NCBI GenBank assembly: GCA_024516035.1 | Contig: CM044958.1 | Coordinates: forward strand, 25,434,727-25,498,726 | DNA from: Bactericera cockerelli | Taxonomy: Eukaryota; Arthropoda; Insecta; Hemiptera; Triozidae | Length of the DNA: 64,000 nucleotides | Direction of reading: 5' to 3' | In this document: piece after piece, positions 25,901 through 34,399 of the stretch | Layout: every line of letters begins with the position of its first letter | Position numbering within the stretch: the stretch's first letter is position 1 | Program-made: the position numbers and the translations under genes | The notes under the pieces: model-generated | Database searches by the model: none | What the model was told of the DNA's origin: nothing | What the model saw: only the letters and a program-made list of their open reading frames with translations

Positions 25901-28900
25901 TGAATAATAAAAAAGTTAGTCTAAGCGGGTCCCCCCAAAATACCGGTAAATGGGGGCCGGGTTCCAAAAAGTTCAAGATATCAAAAAAATGATCAGAGTA
26001 AACCCCTATTATTTTTTAATCCGAGAAAATGATGTTCTCTAACTTTTTTTGTATCTTTAACCAATTCAAAGAAGCAGCGACTGCGGCCAATATTTGCGGC
26101 CCTGCGGCCGCATATTGCGGCCGATTTCAACCAAAAGTTTCGTGGTTCGTTTGGTGTACGAAAATAATTTGCATACTAAATTTCATGTCTCTATCTCTTA
26201 CCGTTCTCGAGATATCCTGTTTACACACACACACACACAGACAGACAGACAGACAGACGCACGGACCAATGGCTGAAAACAACTTTTTTGGTATCCTGAG
26301 GCTATGATTCGTCCAGAAATGTGAAAAACTGGGTAGGTCAAATTTTCGACGAATACAATACTTTCCTTATTATAGGATAAGGAAAGTAAAAACCATTAAC
26401 GAGCCCTTTGTCGTGCACAGTCATTAACAAGTCTCAACAGCTCTTGTACAGTTGAGCCAGACAGCTGACAATTTGTATGCTGTCCGGACCATTTAGGAGA
26501 CGTTGCAACTTTCAAGTGCACGTGATATCTCATCTCAGGGAAAAAAATAGATTTATAAGACAAAAACGTCTATTTTTTTACTCATATCATCATAGGGTGG
26601 CGTCATCGTGAACGATGGTAGCCAGACAGTGGAGGAATGACTCAAGTCTTCTACCACTGTCTTAGCAAGGAGGCTAATAATTGACAAGGCCCCCCGGAAC
26701 CAAGCCAATGCTGGTCTATTCCCTGTTTATAGTGCCCCAGCCAGACTGATTTCTATATTAAAAATTATTTTCTATTTGAAATTATGTACATACTCGTATG
26801 CTCGTCTGTATATCAACCAGGCAATGACATTTTAAAACGAAACTGAATTTGTTTTTAAGTAACGATTAGGCCCATTTATACTAGATTTTTTTTGTATTTC
26901 TGTACAAATCGTAATCTCCTGAGCAATTTGTGTTTGTCTGTCTGTCATGATAATTCCTTGTAACACGCAACTCATAAAATACTGAACAGATTTCAACGAA
27001 TCAACGTGATTCTTTTTGGAGATACAAGCAATTTAGTAAAAAGCTCAATATAATATATTGATGATGGTCGCTAAGTGAACCGTTTTCATGAGGAAGTATT
27101 GTCTCCATAGTATTTGGCAGTGCATTTTTTATTTGATGTTTTTAATTAAAATGTGTCTCCCTGTTGTGTAATGAAACATTGATTACAAGTTAGACGGAAT
27201 CAGTTTGTTCTGAATGCTAGGTTAAAGACATTAGCCGTATTTTTCTTTCTAACCAAAGCTAACCAAACGGGAATAAAATGAACCAAACTGGAAGCAAGTC
27301 ATTTTTCTTTTGGAAGAGGAAAAATTTCCACTTCCAAAGTTAACCAAAATGGAAGTAGAAAATTCTTGCTTCCAGTTCTTTTATAGGTTAAGTCCATTGT
27401 TTATCTTTAAAAGTACCGAAACGCATTTTCCTTTCACGAATGTGTTGAAGTTGACCTTGGAATAAAATGGAAATATTTGGAAGAAACCTAACCTGGATTT
27501 TTTTTTTAGTCCGAAAGAACAATAGGCCTATTGTCTGTTCTGTTTCAGATGGAAGCATGCGGTGACGGAAGTAATGGATGTGAAAGTACCCAGTCCTTCC
27601 AAGATAATGTTCCACAAACCTGCCCGCCAGGGCTCGCTCTATGATGAAACCCCTCTAATAGGTGAGTGGTTGTAGCCAATCCTTGTCGCAATGGTTCCAT
27701 GCTCACATTTTTGTTTTTGTGGGATGTCCTATCGCATAAGCATATACTGTATTTTAATTTGTAATTATTTGTGTTGTACGAGGTCCGACAATAAAGTTCC
27801 CGGACGACACCCATAGCTCCGGCTCTGATGTACATAGCTCCACAAGTTTTTGCAGGAATTAACCATAGTTCCTCATATTTCTGATCGGTAGTTTTCAAAT
27901 AATCAGTCATAATCGAACACCTTGTCAGTGCACTTTGCCGGATTTTTCAAATTAAAATGTTTAGTTTTGTAAGAAATTTCAGGTTAACACGTTGTTCTAA
28001 AATTTTACTCAACAACTATGAGGAACTATGGTTAATTCCTGCAAAAACTTGTGAAACTATGTACATCAGAGCCGGAGCTATGGGTGTCGTCCGGGAACTT
28101 TATTGTCGGACTTCGTATACTCGTACGTCCTATTAATAAAGTGTAAATTAATAAACCAGCCAGCGTCGATGGCATGTTGAATACACCGGTTCCCTTCAGA
28201 ACACCGAAGTTAAGCGACATCCAGCGAGGTTAAGACTTGGATGGGTGACCATTCAAATTCTAATTCTCGTGACGCTGGCTTTTCTCGGCCCCACTCAGGC
28301 TGGGTGAGGTCAATGTGAGTAGCAGGTTTGTGAGTTTCCTGCGAATGGAGGGTAAAACCCCCGTCGTGATATGACCATGGCAGTTGAAAGCGACGTTAAA
28401 CCCCACTTAAAAAAAAAAAATTAATAAACCTGCGACTCACCCAGTCTGAGTAGGGCCAAGAATAGCCAGCATTACGAGGGTTCAAAGTTGAATGGTCACC
28501 CATCCAAGTCCTATCCTCATTGGACGTTGCTTAACTTCAATGACAGAACGGGAACTGATGTATCTAACGTGCCATCAACGTTGGCACTTTGAGGATTAGA
28601 TGGTAGAAAATGATTTCAAGCAGAAATATGGGCGGATTTGTATCTTTGTTTGTGTGTCGAAATGGTAAGAGATAGAAAAAATCGATTAGAGCTGACCCCA
28701 AGTGAAATTTCAGTACAATTCCAAACCGTCCTCGAGTTATGACCTTCCTCAAGATGTATGGGTGGTGTGTTTGTGTGTGATGGCTTAGCGAAGCGGGTGC
28801 AGCCCGCTAGCATTATTATACTCGTAGGCTTTAGAGCAGTTCTCCTCAGCAAGTGGGCCTAAGTCCGCTTCTTTCTCATAAGACTACTAACTAGATTCTG

Positions 28901-29113
28901 ATGGTAGATCTCTCATCTTCTTCCCCAGAGAACATCGAGAACAACACCCGCGGAGGTGGCTACCCCCGCGTGCAGGACTTGTTCCCCCCCTCGCCCTCCC
29001 CCTCCCCCAGCCTCTCCTCCTCTTCCTCCTCCACCTCCCCAACCCTGAGGGACAGGTCGCTCAGCAGCTCCAAGACCCGATCCGGACGCTGGCCCTTCTC
29101 CAGGAACAACTAG
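10769..29113 (+). CDS. Rtkn: Rhotekin (Rho GTPase effector), eight exons, N-terminus missing
   Basis: Joined exons: 10769-10965, 16937-17146, 20976-21155, 22340-22434, 24237-24535, 25387-25547, 27549-27661, 28929-29113. All splice sites are AG/GT, all phases join, and the sum is 1440 nt (479 residues plus stop). Order along the protein: HR1-type Rho-binding helix (about residues 1-65; EYDLEQKIDLEIKMREGT, then SAYMAELQRR); anillin-homology region (about 66-227; SDIRLPLMWRDSDYFKNKGD, later GPHFELMASARLTL); PH domain (about 235-385; LPLFGHYCCRLAV, WVQVWGQLAGFRLRVW, ending with SLWLRHL); a proline/serine-rich tail ending WPFSRNN. The family binds GTP-loaded Rho and acts in cytoskeletal and septin signalling. 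Mammalian rhotekin is about 560 residues and has a short segment before HR1; that exon and the start codon were not found upstream. I see no PDZ-ligand-like C-terminus. Identification rests on remembered family similarity and is strong. Confidence 0.93.
11022..11137. mobile_element. TTAA-flanked MITE
   Basis: The tips are CACATAGACGACCGG and CCGGTCGTCCAAGTG (near inverses), with TTAA on both sides (11018-11021, 11138-11141). It contains gtgtaccaccggtggtacac, a perfect 20-bp palindrome. It starts 56 bp after rhotekin exon A. The TTAA target fits piggyBac-like or Kolobok-like elements. Confidence 0.82.
11142..12004. other. Rhotekin intron A-B, first part: nothing recognised
   Basis: AT-rich intron sequence between the TTAA MITE and a possible MITE. 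Confidence 0.5.
12005..12290. mobile_element. Possible MITE
   Basis: gtaacagcatagcgtg plus aagtgtggaaac at the left face the inverted gtttccacacttcacgctat at the right. Spacing and mismatches make the exact edges uncertain. Confidence 0.45.
12291..13849. other. Rhotekin intron A-B, middle part
   Basis: Mostly unremarkable. A short segment with strong splice-like edges (12768-12822) is discussed as a finding. The hydrophobic frame at 13636-13869 overlaps a MITE and is not credible. Confidence 0.45.
13850..14067. mobile_element. TA-flanked MITE with internal duplication
   Basis: The tips are TCGCACGTTGCATAGAA and the inverse (ttctatgcaacgtgcga), with TA on both sides (13848-13849, 14068-14069). 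The inner half (cccatttgggatttttgtat ... gtgacactgttctatgcaac) is present twice in tandem, so a third tip copy is internal. Confidence 0.82.
14185..14395 (-). mobile_element. tRNA-derived SINE, family II, diverged
   Basis: The plus strand runs tactgcccgactagactaaa to gaccaccgaggtagtaggat. It is more decayed than the 24550 copy. Confidence 0.6.
14396..16810. other. Rhotekin intron A-B, last part: nothing recognised
   Basis: AT-rich. A repeat fragment (ccctgtttaacgtcccccag, 16777) resembles 26710-26740. Confidence 0.45.
16883..16936 (+). promoter_or_regulatory. Rtkn: Duplicated 3' splice-site region of rhotekin exon B
   Basis: ctcacttttctgtttatact through tttctcgcaggatcgccgg is present twice, 66 bp apart (16817-16879 and 16883-16945), with a few changes. 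The second copy is the productive acceptor. Confidence 0.88.
16937..17146 (+). CDS. Rtkn: Rhotekin exon B: start of the anillin-homology region
   Basis: The exon encodes IAGCRARLSLSDIRLPLMW, then RDSDYFKNKGDYRRFAVF and DRSHTDLTFQDVLL, matching the rhotekin/anillin pattern. The acceptor tttctcgcag (AG at 16935-16936) has an exact copy 66 bp upstream (AG at 16869-16870). Using the upstream copy would place a TGA within about a dozen codons, so 16937 is taken as the start. The donor gtgagtagcc (17147) also has a copy at 17473. Confidence 0.92.
17193..17328 (+). mobile_element. LINE 3' tail in rhotekin intron
   Basis: Plus-strand copy running gggtggaagagattgcctaa to aaataaataaataaaat, lying between two copies of the exon B donor region. 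Confidence 0.72.
17473..17504 (+). promoter_or_regulatory. Rtkn: Copy of the rhotekin exon B donor region
   Basis: The 32 bp starting gtgagtagccggggccagga at the real donor (17147-17178) recur exactly at 17473-17504. agccatgtagaaaaattggc is also duplicated (17331 and 17511). Confidence 0.85.
17590..17705 (-). mobile_element. tRNA-like repeat, family III
   Basis: The plus strand reads atttgtgttaatcac ... gggacttgaaccaccgacct ... gtccgccgcc. A second copy at 21645-21780 shares the order. Confidence 0.6.
17913..18172 (-). mobile_element. 5S rRNA-derived SINE (SINE3 type)
   Basis: The minus strand starts gccagcgtcgatggcatgtt, a 5S rRNA-like head that keeps the internal promoter parts (gaagttaagc and ggatgggtgacc), then an unrelated body and an A-rich tail. 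AAGTTTGACTTT flanks both sides (17905-17916 and 18174-18185), a 12-bp target duplication. Confidence 0.88.
18246..18772. repeat. 24-bp BamHI-site satellite, 22 units of two types
   Basis: The unit is ggatcccatacattgttttg followed by tgtt or tgtg. Only this one base varies, and every unit has GGATCC. 24 is a multiple of three and the unit lacks stops in several frames, so long frames arise on both strands; they are not taken as genes. Confidence 0.97.
18786..19904. other. Rhotekin intron B-C: nothing recognised
   Basis: No gene or clear repeat is seen between the BamHI satellite and the family II SINE. Confidence 0.45.
19905..20112 (-). mobile_element. tRNA-derived SINE, family II
   Basis: The plus strand runs aatatcgccttatttttacc through catgtcccggttgggtttcg to a tRNA-like end near 20112. 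Confidence 0.7.
20490..20764 (+). mobile_element. tRNA-derived SINE, family I
   Basis: The head gtcaccgtggcaaagtggg with ggttcgatccccagt resembles a tRNA with A and B boxes. The conserved body follows (gcaggattttttctgctct, gtccggggtctac) and ends ctgcgctacccattaaaatt. It lies in rhotekin intron B-C. Confidence 0.8.
20778..20921. mobile_element. Hairpin MITE just before rhotekin exon C
   Basis: The 25-bp tips (starting AGCTATGTGAAGTTGGCTGA) are perfect inverses. The spacer is about 90 bp. The target duplication was not resolved. Confidence 0.8.
20976..21155 (+). CDS. Rtkn: Rhotekin exon C: anillin-homology region
   Basis: The exon reads HGVSPDFAITLEVYSHML and then a basic stretch TPRKIKKTIHSSISRTVGKK. 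The acceptor is tttcctcgcag and the donor is AT|gtaagt. It is bracketed by two hairpin MITEs, one ending 54 bp before it and one starting 18 bp after it. Confidence 0.92.
21174..21306. mobile_element. MITE, PIF/Harbinger-like, just after rhotekin exon C
   Basis: The tips are GGGCGGAATTAATAGAC and the exact inverse, with TAA on both sides (21171-21173, 21307-21309); 133 bp. Confidence 0.85.
21327..21642. mobile_element. TA-flanked TIR repeat (AGCCG family)
   Basis: The tips are AGCCGTTTTTT-like and AAAAACGCGGCT with TA on both sides. The inner text (ctttctaaccaaagtggatt, ctttaaaagtaccgaaacgc) recurs at 27233-27535, 52213-52345, 52585-52735 plus 53007 onwards, and 55035-55160. Confidence 0.7.
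21645..21780 (-). mobile_element. tRNA-like repeat, family III
   Basis: Same family as 17590-17705 (tttgtgttaatcacaatcgt, gaacttgaaccaccgacct). Confidence 0.6.
22340..22434 (+). CDS. Rtkn: Rhotekin exon D: end of the anillin-homology region
   Basis: The exon encodes GPHFELMASARLTLDDASD then HTHDLKLESSG, as in the family segment just before the PH domain. The acceptor is catttcag and the donor is G|gtaaga. The exon is short (95 nt) and phases join on both sides. Confidence 0.9.
22435..24024. other. Rhotekin intron D-E
   Basis: AT-rich. A loose repeat (gaatgagtgagttttgacac, gaaatgagcaagttttgcaa, gaatgaacaagttttgcagc) occurs at 22909-23475. No gene. Confidence 0.45.
24028..24205. mobile_element. 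Hairpin MITE, PIF/Harbinger-like, before rhotekin exon E
   Basis: The arms start GGTCGGGTTCTACGAAAAAC on both ends (near-perfect over about 75 bp) with TAA on both sides (24025-24027, 24206-24208). A 3-bp TAA duplication with GG-start tips fits PIF/Harbinger. The exon E acceptor is 31 bp further on. Confidence 0.85.
24237..24535 (+). CDS. Rtkn: Rhotekin exon E: start of the PH domain
   Basis: The exon starts in phase 1 after acceptor cctccacag and reads NRSHQLPLFGHYCCRLAV, then AGFIKLRLVDTK and WVQVWGQLAGFRLRVWADKE, ending with GVTIDR before gtgagt. LPLFG-x-x-CCRLA is a rhotekin signature just before the PH fold. The segment SASVASCDDVITRGASEESP looks like a PH loop insert. A Harbinger-like MITE ends 31 bp upstream of the exon. 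Confidence 0.92.
24550..24766 (-). mobile_element. tRNA-derived SINE, family II, well preserved
   Basis: The minus strand begins gtcccggtagctcagtggta, with the B-box gggttcgaaacccagc. The A and B boxes are intact. It lies 14 bp after the rhotekin exon E donor, separated by an AAT microsatellite. Confidence 0.8.
24911..25386 (+). promoter_or_regulatory. Rtkn: Serial acceptor-like repeats before rhotekin exon F
   Basis: Variants of tttttcag followed by a gagtcc-like start end at 24918, 24999, 25304 (degraded), 25348 and the real 25386, joined by diverged copies of gtcctgcaatagttatat and gattaataattttt. A SINE (25002-25278) splits the array. Confidence 0.8.
25002..25278 (+). mobile_element. tRNA-derived SINE, family I
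   Basis: Plus-strand copy (gtcactgtggcagagcgagt ... ggttcgattcccagc) in rhotekin intron E-F. It sits between duplicated acceptor-like sequences. Confidence 0.82.
25387..25547 (+). CDS. Rtkn: Rhotekin exon F: second half of the PH domain
   Basis: The exon encodes ESRIRGLSGSSKEIEIVNTV, then EEVLIIRTNTADDKSLWLRH, with the conserved tryptophan of the PH C-terminal helix. The acceptor is tttttttcag. Several diverged copies of the same acceptor region lie in the preceding 470 bp of intron. Confidence 0.92.
25690..26392 (+). repeat. Dispersed repeat, GGAAAGTA family
   Basis: It shares with 59155-59590 (inverted) blocks such as ataccggtaaatgggggccg, tgaggctatgattcgtccag and the closing ataaggaaagta. 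A shorter fragment is at 31540-31690. No coding is visible. Confidence 0.7.
26222..26262. repeat. AC/AGAC microsatellite
   Basis: Acacacac followed by agacagacagac, inside the dispersed repeat at 25690-26392. Confidence 0.9.
27233..27535. repeat. AGCCG-family repeat directly before rhotekin exon G
   Basis: It starts agccgtatttttctttctaa and contains ctttaaaagtaccgaaacgc. Its right end merges with the exon G polypyrimidine tract. Confidence 0.68.
27549..27661 (+). CDS. Rtkn: Rhotekin exon G: post-PH linker
   Basis: The exon encodes WKHAVTEVMDVKVPSPSK, then MFHKPARQGSLYDETPLI. The acceptor is ctgtttcag and the donor is G|gtgagt. The intron directly before it (27233-27535) is a dispersed repeat whose other copies lie in introns and intergenic DNA here. 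Confidence 0.88.
28159..28420 (+). mobile_element. 5S rRNA-derived SINE
   Basis: Full-length plus-strand copy: 5S-like head with gaatacaccggttccc, gaagttaagcgac and ggatgggtgacc, body, then a 12-bp poly(A). AAATTAATAAACC flanks it (28145-28157 and about 28418-28430). Confidence 0.9.
28430..28585 (-). mobile_element. Diverged partial 5S-derived SINE
   Basis: It contains gactcacccagtctgagtag, gaatggtcacccatccaag and ggacgttgcttaacttcaat, and sits directly after the young copy at 28159-28420, in the opposite orientation. Confidence 0.6.
28929..29113 (+). CDS. Rtkn: Rhotekin exon H: last coding exon with the stop
   Basis: The exon follows acceptor tcttccccag and encodes ENIENNTRGGGYPRVQDLF, a run of Ser/Pro and Ser/Thr, then DRSLSSSKTRSGRWPFSRNN and TAG. 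Low-complexity coding (CCC/TCC/TCT) is visible on the strand. The final WPFSRNN-stop codons are unit 1 of the 28-bp minisatellite that continues into the 3' UTR. Confidence 0.88.
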
Positions 29114-29508
29114 CCACTGGCCCTTCTCCAGGAACAACTAGCCACTGGCCCTTCTCCAGGAACAACTAGCCACTGGCCCTTCTCCAGGAACAACTAGCCA
29201 CTGGCCCTTCTCCAGGAACAACTAGCCACTGGCCCTTCTCCAGGAACAACTAGCCACTGGCCCTTCTCCAGGAACAACTAGCCACCGGCCCTTCTCCAGG
29301 AACAACTAGCCACTGGCCCTTCTCCAGGAACAACTAGCCACTGGCCCTTCTCCAGGAACAACTAGCCACTGGCCCTTCTCCAGGAACAACTAGCCACTGG
29401 CCCTTCTCCAGGAACAACTAGCCACTGGCCCTTCTCCAGGAACAACTAGCCACCGGCCCTTCTCCAGGAACAACTAGCCACTGGCCCTTCTCTAGGAACA
29501 ACTAGCTT
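29089..29508 (+). repeat. 28-bp minisatellite, 15 units, spanning the rhotekin stop codon
   Basis: The unit is GGCCCTTCTCCAGGAACAAC followed by TAGCCACT. I count 15 units, nearly identical; two carry CCACC instead of CCACT and one carries CTCTAGG. Unit 1 is coding (PFSRNN then stop); the others lie in the 3' UTR and each carries a TAG. The unit length (28) is not a multiple of three, so the frame rotates. Confidence 0.97.
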
Positions 29509-30120
29509 CTGTTTTTTTTTTTTTTTAACAAAGTAAATACTTGAGATCATTTGTTCCAAGAAATGGTCTTGGAATTTAAAAAAAAGGTGTAGGCCGCGCG
29601 AAGACCAATTTCCAGTTGAAACATCGAATCTTACAAGATGTGTTGTTTTTTTTCTGCTTCGTAGAACCAACTTCCAAGTCTATGCTAATGTTTAGAAATC
29701 TCTGCCATAAAACTGGTATATTAAATACTACTTGTGACCCAACGTTCATTCGAGATTGAATGGGTGTTAAAAAATTAAGTTATTGCTCTTTTTCAACCAA
29801 CAATAATTTTTGAAATGCAAGGATGTTATGCATTAATTTTATTATTTTCACAACTGTACATATCATCATGATATGGAGAACCTTCAGCCCTAATATGTGT
29901 ATAAAGTAATAATTATATTAGAATTTACCTTGTTTTCCCTTACTATAGCACTTCAATATTTGAAGATAATACATAGTTCAGTTTATTTAACATTCATTTA
30001 AACGAAATGTGAGCCTGGGGTGTCTTGATGGATATATAAAAATGCTTTTGTATATTTACCGGGACATTTTTTCTAATTCTGATAGTTTCCTTTATTAAAT
30101 AAATATTTTCTATGACAAAG
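29114..30120 (+). other. Rtkn: Rhotekin 3' UTR with candidate poly(A) signal
   Basis: After the minisatellite comes AT-rich DNA with no coding potential. AATAAA at 30098-30103 is a plausible poly(A) signal. The 3' end itself is inferred. Confidence 0.5.
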
Positions 30121-30869
30121 AGTTTCTTTTTATCTGTACAAAAACTTTATTCCTATGAATTTTTGATATTAATTATATTTTGTATAAAATGCTTGAATTG
30201 ATGAAGAGAACTGTTTATTTGTATGAAATAGAGATATCAATTTCTTTGAAATACTTAATTAATATTGAGTTTTTTTTTTTTTTTTCTTCTTCTTCTTCTT
30301 CTTCTTTGAATCCATTAAGTTTATCTTTCAAGCCAATGGGGTTCAAATCTGAGCGCACGGCAATACGCTAGGCCAAGTTCCAGCAAGCATTGCAGTGTAT
30401 CTGCATACGAACCGATTCAATCGGTTTTTCACACCCTCATATCTTAGGTTCAATGGCCCATGGAGCTATGAAATTTGGCACAGAGGTTCTTTTAATATCT
30501 CTAAAAACACACTGAAAATTCTAAGAAAACTTTCAGAGGAAAGTAATTTTAAAATTTGCAATTTTGTAACTGACTCATTGACTGACAGATTATCAAAATT
30601 ATGAGCTGTAAAACGGTGTCATTTTAGGGAGCATACATGTTCATAAAGGACAGCTATTAAATTTAAATCTTGACTGATTGGAACTGAAGAAAAATTCATG
30701 ATTAAAATCTGAATTTCAAATTTCAGAAAAATCTGAAATCATGTAAACTTAAAAATACAAAAACAGTAACTTTGGTATTGTCTTAGGGACTATGGGTAAG
30801 TTTAAAATGAAAACTCAACTATTTGGATAAAATAATTCTTGCAAGATTTATTTATCTATTCTAAATAAA
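30121..30869. other. Intergenic, nothing recognised
   Basis: AT-rich with a CTT microsatellite near 30287. Confidence 0.45.
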
Positions 30870-31139
30870 TCTTTTTTTTTTTTTTTTTTTTGGTTTAACG
30901 TTGCTTTCAACTGCCATGGTCATATCACGACGGGGGTTTTACCCTCCATTCGCAGGAAACTCACAAACCTGCTACACACATTGACCTCACCCAGCCTGAG
31001 TGGGGCCGGGAAAAGCCAGCGTCACGAGAATTAGAATTTGAATGGTCACCCATCCAAGTCTTAACCTCGCTGGATGTCGCTTAACTTCGGTGTTCTGAAG
31101 GGAAACCGGTGTATTCAACATGCCATCGACACTGGCTAA
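30870..31139 (-). mobile_element. 5S rRNA-derived SINE
   Basis: Minus-strand copy with a long T-run at left (the poly(A) tail) and the 5S-like head ending near 31139. The target duplication was not resolved. Confidence 0.85.
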
Positions 31140-31970
31140 AGGGTCTTTATTATTATTATCATCATTAACAAAAATTATTGATATCCCCCCCAAAAAAAAT
31201 GCCATTGAAAAAAGGGCCCACTTCCAGTGCTCCTATCCAAAAAGTTATAGCCAATGAAGGTAGTAATATTAACAGTTGACCCATATTTGACCATCCCACC
31301 TTAAAATTGGTTGAGCTCATGACTTCTGAGATTTCCTATAGAAAGTGTTTTTTGGTTGCTTGGACGGACCACTTCAAATTTCTTGGCTTGATTTCTCCTA
31401 AAATATTTGGAATTTGGTGAAATAAAAAGCACACATGTTTATTAGGACACTAATACTTCCTATATTGTTTTGAATAAGAATTGGAAATAACAATGATTTG
31501 AATTGAAAATTATTCTCATACTTTAGGTTAGTCTCCTTATCCTATAATATGGAAAGATTTGTGTTAATTGAGAATTTTACCTACTCAGTTTTTCACATTT
31601 CTGGACAAATCATAGCCTATGTTTACCAAAAAAGTTGTTTTCAGCCATTGGTAAGTCCCTGTGTGCATGTCTGTCTGTCAATAAACACGATAATGTGTAC
31701 TGTCACCTGTCAGGGCTTTTTTTGAGGCAAGGTATTAATGAGGTCTAAAGAGCTTCATGTAGACACCAGAAAATTACAACTAAACCAAAAAGCCATGGAC
31801 TGTTTGAGTCATGGGCGTAGCCAGCATCCGCTCTAGGGGGGGGCAACTAAGATATCCGTATTGAAAGTGGGGGGGGGGGGCTGTGGGGTTCTTTGGGTGC
31901 GGAAAAAGGCAGTGGAAGCGATTTGTTTTGTTGTTGTTGAAATTCAAAGGTCCCACAAGAAACTGAATAT

Positions 31971-33623
31971 ACAGGGTGTCCCACCAAAGTTGGACACCTC
32001 AAACTACTCGGCCCCTGAAAGTTTTTGAAAAATAAAAAATCCTAGGGTACATGTCCTAATTGTGCGGTTTAAGCCATGATATTTTTTTTATACAGGGTGG
32101 TTTGAAAGTCAGAAATTGAGGTATCAACTTTCGATTTTTAAATACATAGATCGACCTGAATTTTATTTGATAATTTTACTTCTAAATGATTTTTGAGTAC
32201 TTTTTTAAATAAAAATTTTACATACAGGGTGGTTTTTTTTCAACCAATTTTTTTTCTAAATCTCAAATAACTCAAGTTCGTTTAATTTTTTCGATAACAA
32301 GAATGGAGAGTGTTTGTGTAATGAATACACGTACTCTTAATTGGCATCAAATTTTTTTATACAGGGTGGTTCACAAGAGATATAATGACTTGATTTTTTT
32401 TAAAACCAAGTTTTTTTAATTTTTTATTTGGAATTAATTATTTTCGCCTAATTTTACACATTTTTTAATAGTCATATTGAAAAACAAAACTAAAATAATG
32501 TACAGGGTGAGACATATTTTTTTTTTTAACACCCTGTATATTGGCAATGAAAAAGACGTAAAATTAACTAGAAAGACTAAATGTGCAAGAAAAACTTCGA
32601 TTTTTAATGATATTAAAAAGTTATGGTGTTTTAACTAATATTGTCACATGGACCACCCTTTAGATTTCGACTTAAACTATCATGTGGGTACTCGAAGTTG
32701 TATAAAATTCAACGAAGACTTCGAATCGTGGGGTAAAGCAAGTAAAAAACACGAATTTTGAAGCCATTTTCAATTTGGTGTTCACATTGAATGATTTTCA
32801 AACTTGAAATAAAAAGTAGGTACGTGTTGACACAAAATTGAAAATGGCTTTTTGAATTCATTTTTTTCTTTCATATTTGGACTCCCCGTTGAATTTTAGA
32901 CAATTTTGACTACCCATATGATGGTTTAAGAAAATATCTACAGGGTGGTCCATGTGACAATATTAGTTGAACACCATAATTTTTTAATATCATTAAAAAT
33001 AAAAAATTTTCTTGCTTATTTAGTTTTTCTATTTAATTTTACGTCTCTTTCACTGCCAATTTACAGGGTGTTACAAAAAAATTATGTCTCACCCTGTACA
33101 ACACTTTAGTTTTATTTTTCGATATGACTAACAAAAAAATGTGTAAATTAAGCGAGAATCATTAATCCCAAATAAAATTAAAAAAACTCGGTTTTAAAAA
33201 AAATCAAGTCATTATTTCACTTGTGAACCACCCTGTATAAAAAATTTTGATGCCAATTAAAAGTGCATGTATTCATTACAAAAACACTATCTATTCTTGT
33301 TATCGAAAAAATTAAACAAACTTGAGTTATTTGAGATTTAGAAAAAAAATTGGTAAAAAAAAAACACCCTGTATGTAAAATTTTTATTTAAAAAAGTACT
33401 CAAAAATCATTTAGAAGTAAAATTATTAAATAAAATTCAGGTCGATCTTTTCAAAAATCGAAAGTTCATACCTCAATTTCTGACTTTCGAACCACCCTGT
33501 ATAAAAAAAAGATCATGGCTTAAACCGCATAATTAGGACATGTACCCTAGGATTTTTTATTTTTCAAAAACTCTTTCAGGGGCCGAGTAATTTGAGGATT
33601 CCAACTTTGGTGGGACAACCTGT
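31971..33623. mobile_element. Long palindromic element, tips ACAGGGTGTCCC (1.65 kb)
   Basis: The two halves are inverted copies of each other, with arms of about 0.8 kb meeting near 32800. Tips are acagggtgtcccaccaaag and its inverse, with TAT/ATA flanks. ACAGGGTG or its inverse also recurs inside both arms. No protein is encoded. Confidence 0.85.
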
Positions 33624-33647
33624 ATATTTGTAATTTGTACCTACACA

Positions 33648-33815
33648 TAATAATAATAATAATAATATCGCCTTATTTATACTGCCCGATAAGGACTATT
33701 AAAGTCCCATTATTCCAGCAGTAAGCCCAAGACATATTATTATGTGGTAAAAATCCCAAATGGGAGGATAACATGTCATGTCCCGGCTGGATTTCGAACC
33801 CACGACCTCTGGAAC
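33648..33815 (-). mobile_element. tRNA-derived SINE, family II, truncated
   Basis: The body and B-box region are present (ggctggatttcgaacccacg) but the A-box end is missing. Confidence 0.7.
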
Positions 33816-34399
33816 ATACAACGAATACAGACAGCTTTTCTTCTCTCTCAATAATATTTTAGAACAGGCTTATTATTTATTGAATGGAATACAGGTAACA
33901 ATGTTATTGAAACTTATTTGATCCAAAGTTATAATATGACACTTAAATATTTGAGTTTTCACTTTTCAGGTATAGTTAGATCGTACACTAAAAAGTTCTG
34001 AATCTTAATAGTTCCACTGAATAAAGGCTAAATAATACCAAATCTTAATAGAGATTAAACTCCCAGGACACAAAAATAACTAAAAGGCTTAATTGAAACT
34101 GTCCTTTATTTATTTGTAACTTAATTTGGAGCAAAAGTCCACCGTATGTAAATTATATCCAAAAGTTTCTTAATTTTAACTATACCATGTCTTCACTGTA
34201 GGGTCTACTTGATATTTTTACCCTTTTAAAATTCCTTTGATTTTTGATTTTAACGTTTTTCACTGTTTTTTTTTTTCTCGAAAAATATTTTTCAAAAAAT
34301 ATCATATGTAAATTTAAGTTGCCCCTTCCATGTTGCATACTATTGAGGTTTCTCTAGGGGGGGCAGCTGCCCCCCCCTGGCTACGCCCATGGTTTGAGT

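Larger units (their letters stand above)
26393..28150. other. Rhotekin introns F-G and G-H, remaining parts
   Basis: Apart from the AGCCG repeat and exon G, 27783-27850 and 28020-28115 form an inverted pair (gtccgacaataaagttcccg and inverse; ctccggctctgatgtacata and inverse), probably another hairpin element. Confidence 0.55.
31810..34391. mobile_element. 2.58-kb TIR element with 8-bp target duplication
   Basis: The tips are CATGGGCGTAGCCAG (left) and its exact inverse CTGGCTACGCCCATG (right), followed inward by G-rich/C-rich runs. GTTTGAGT flanks both sides (31802-31809 and 34392-34399). An 8-bp duplication suggests a hAT-like or P-like element, but no transposase is visible. A palindromic element (31971-33623) and a tRNA-SINE fragment (33648-33815) are nested inside. 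Confidence 0.8.
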
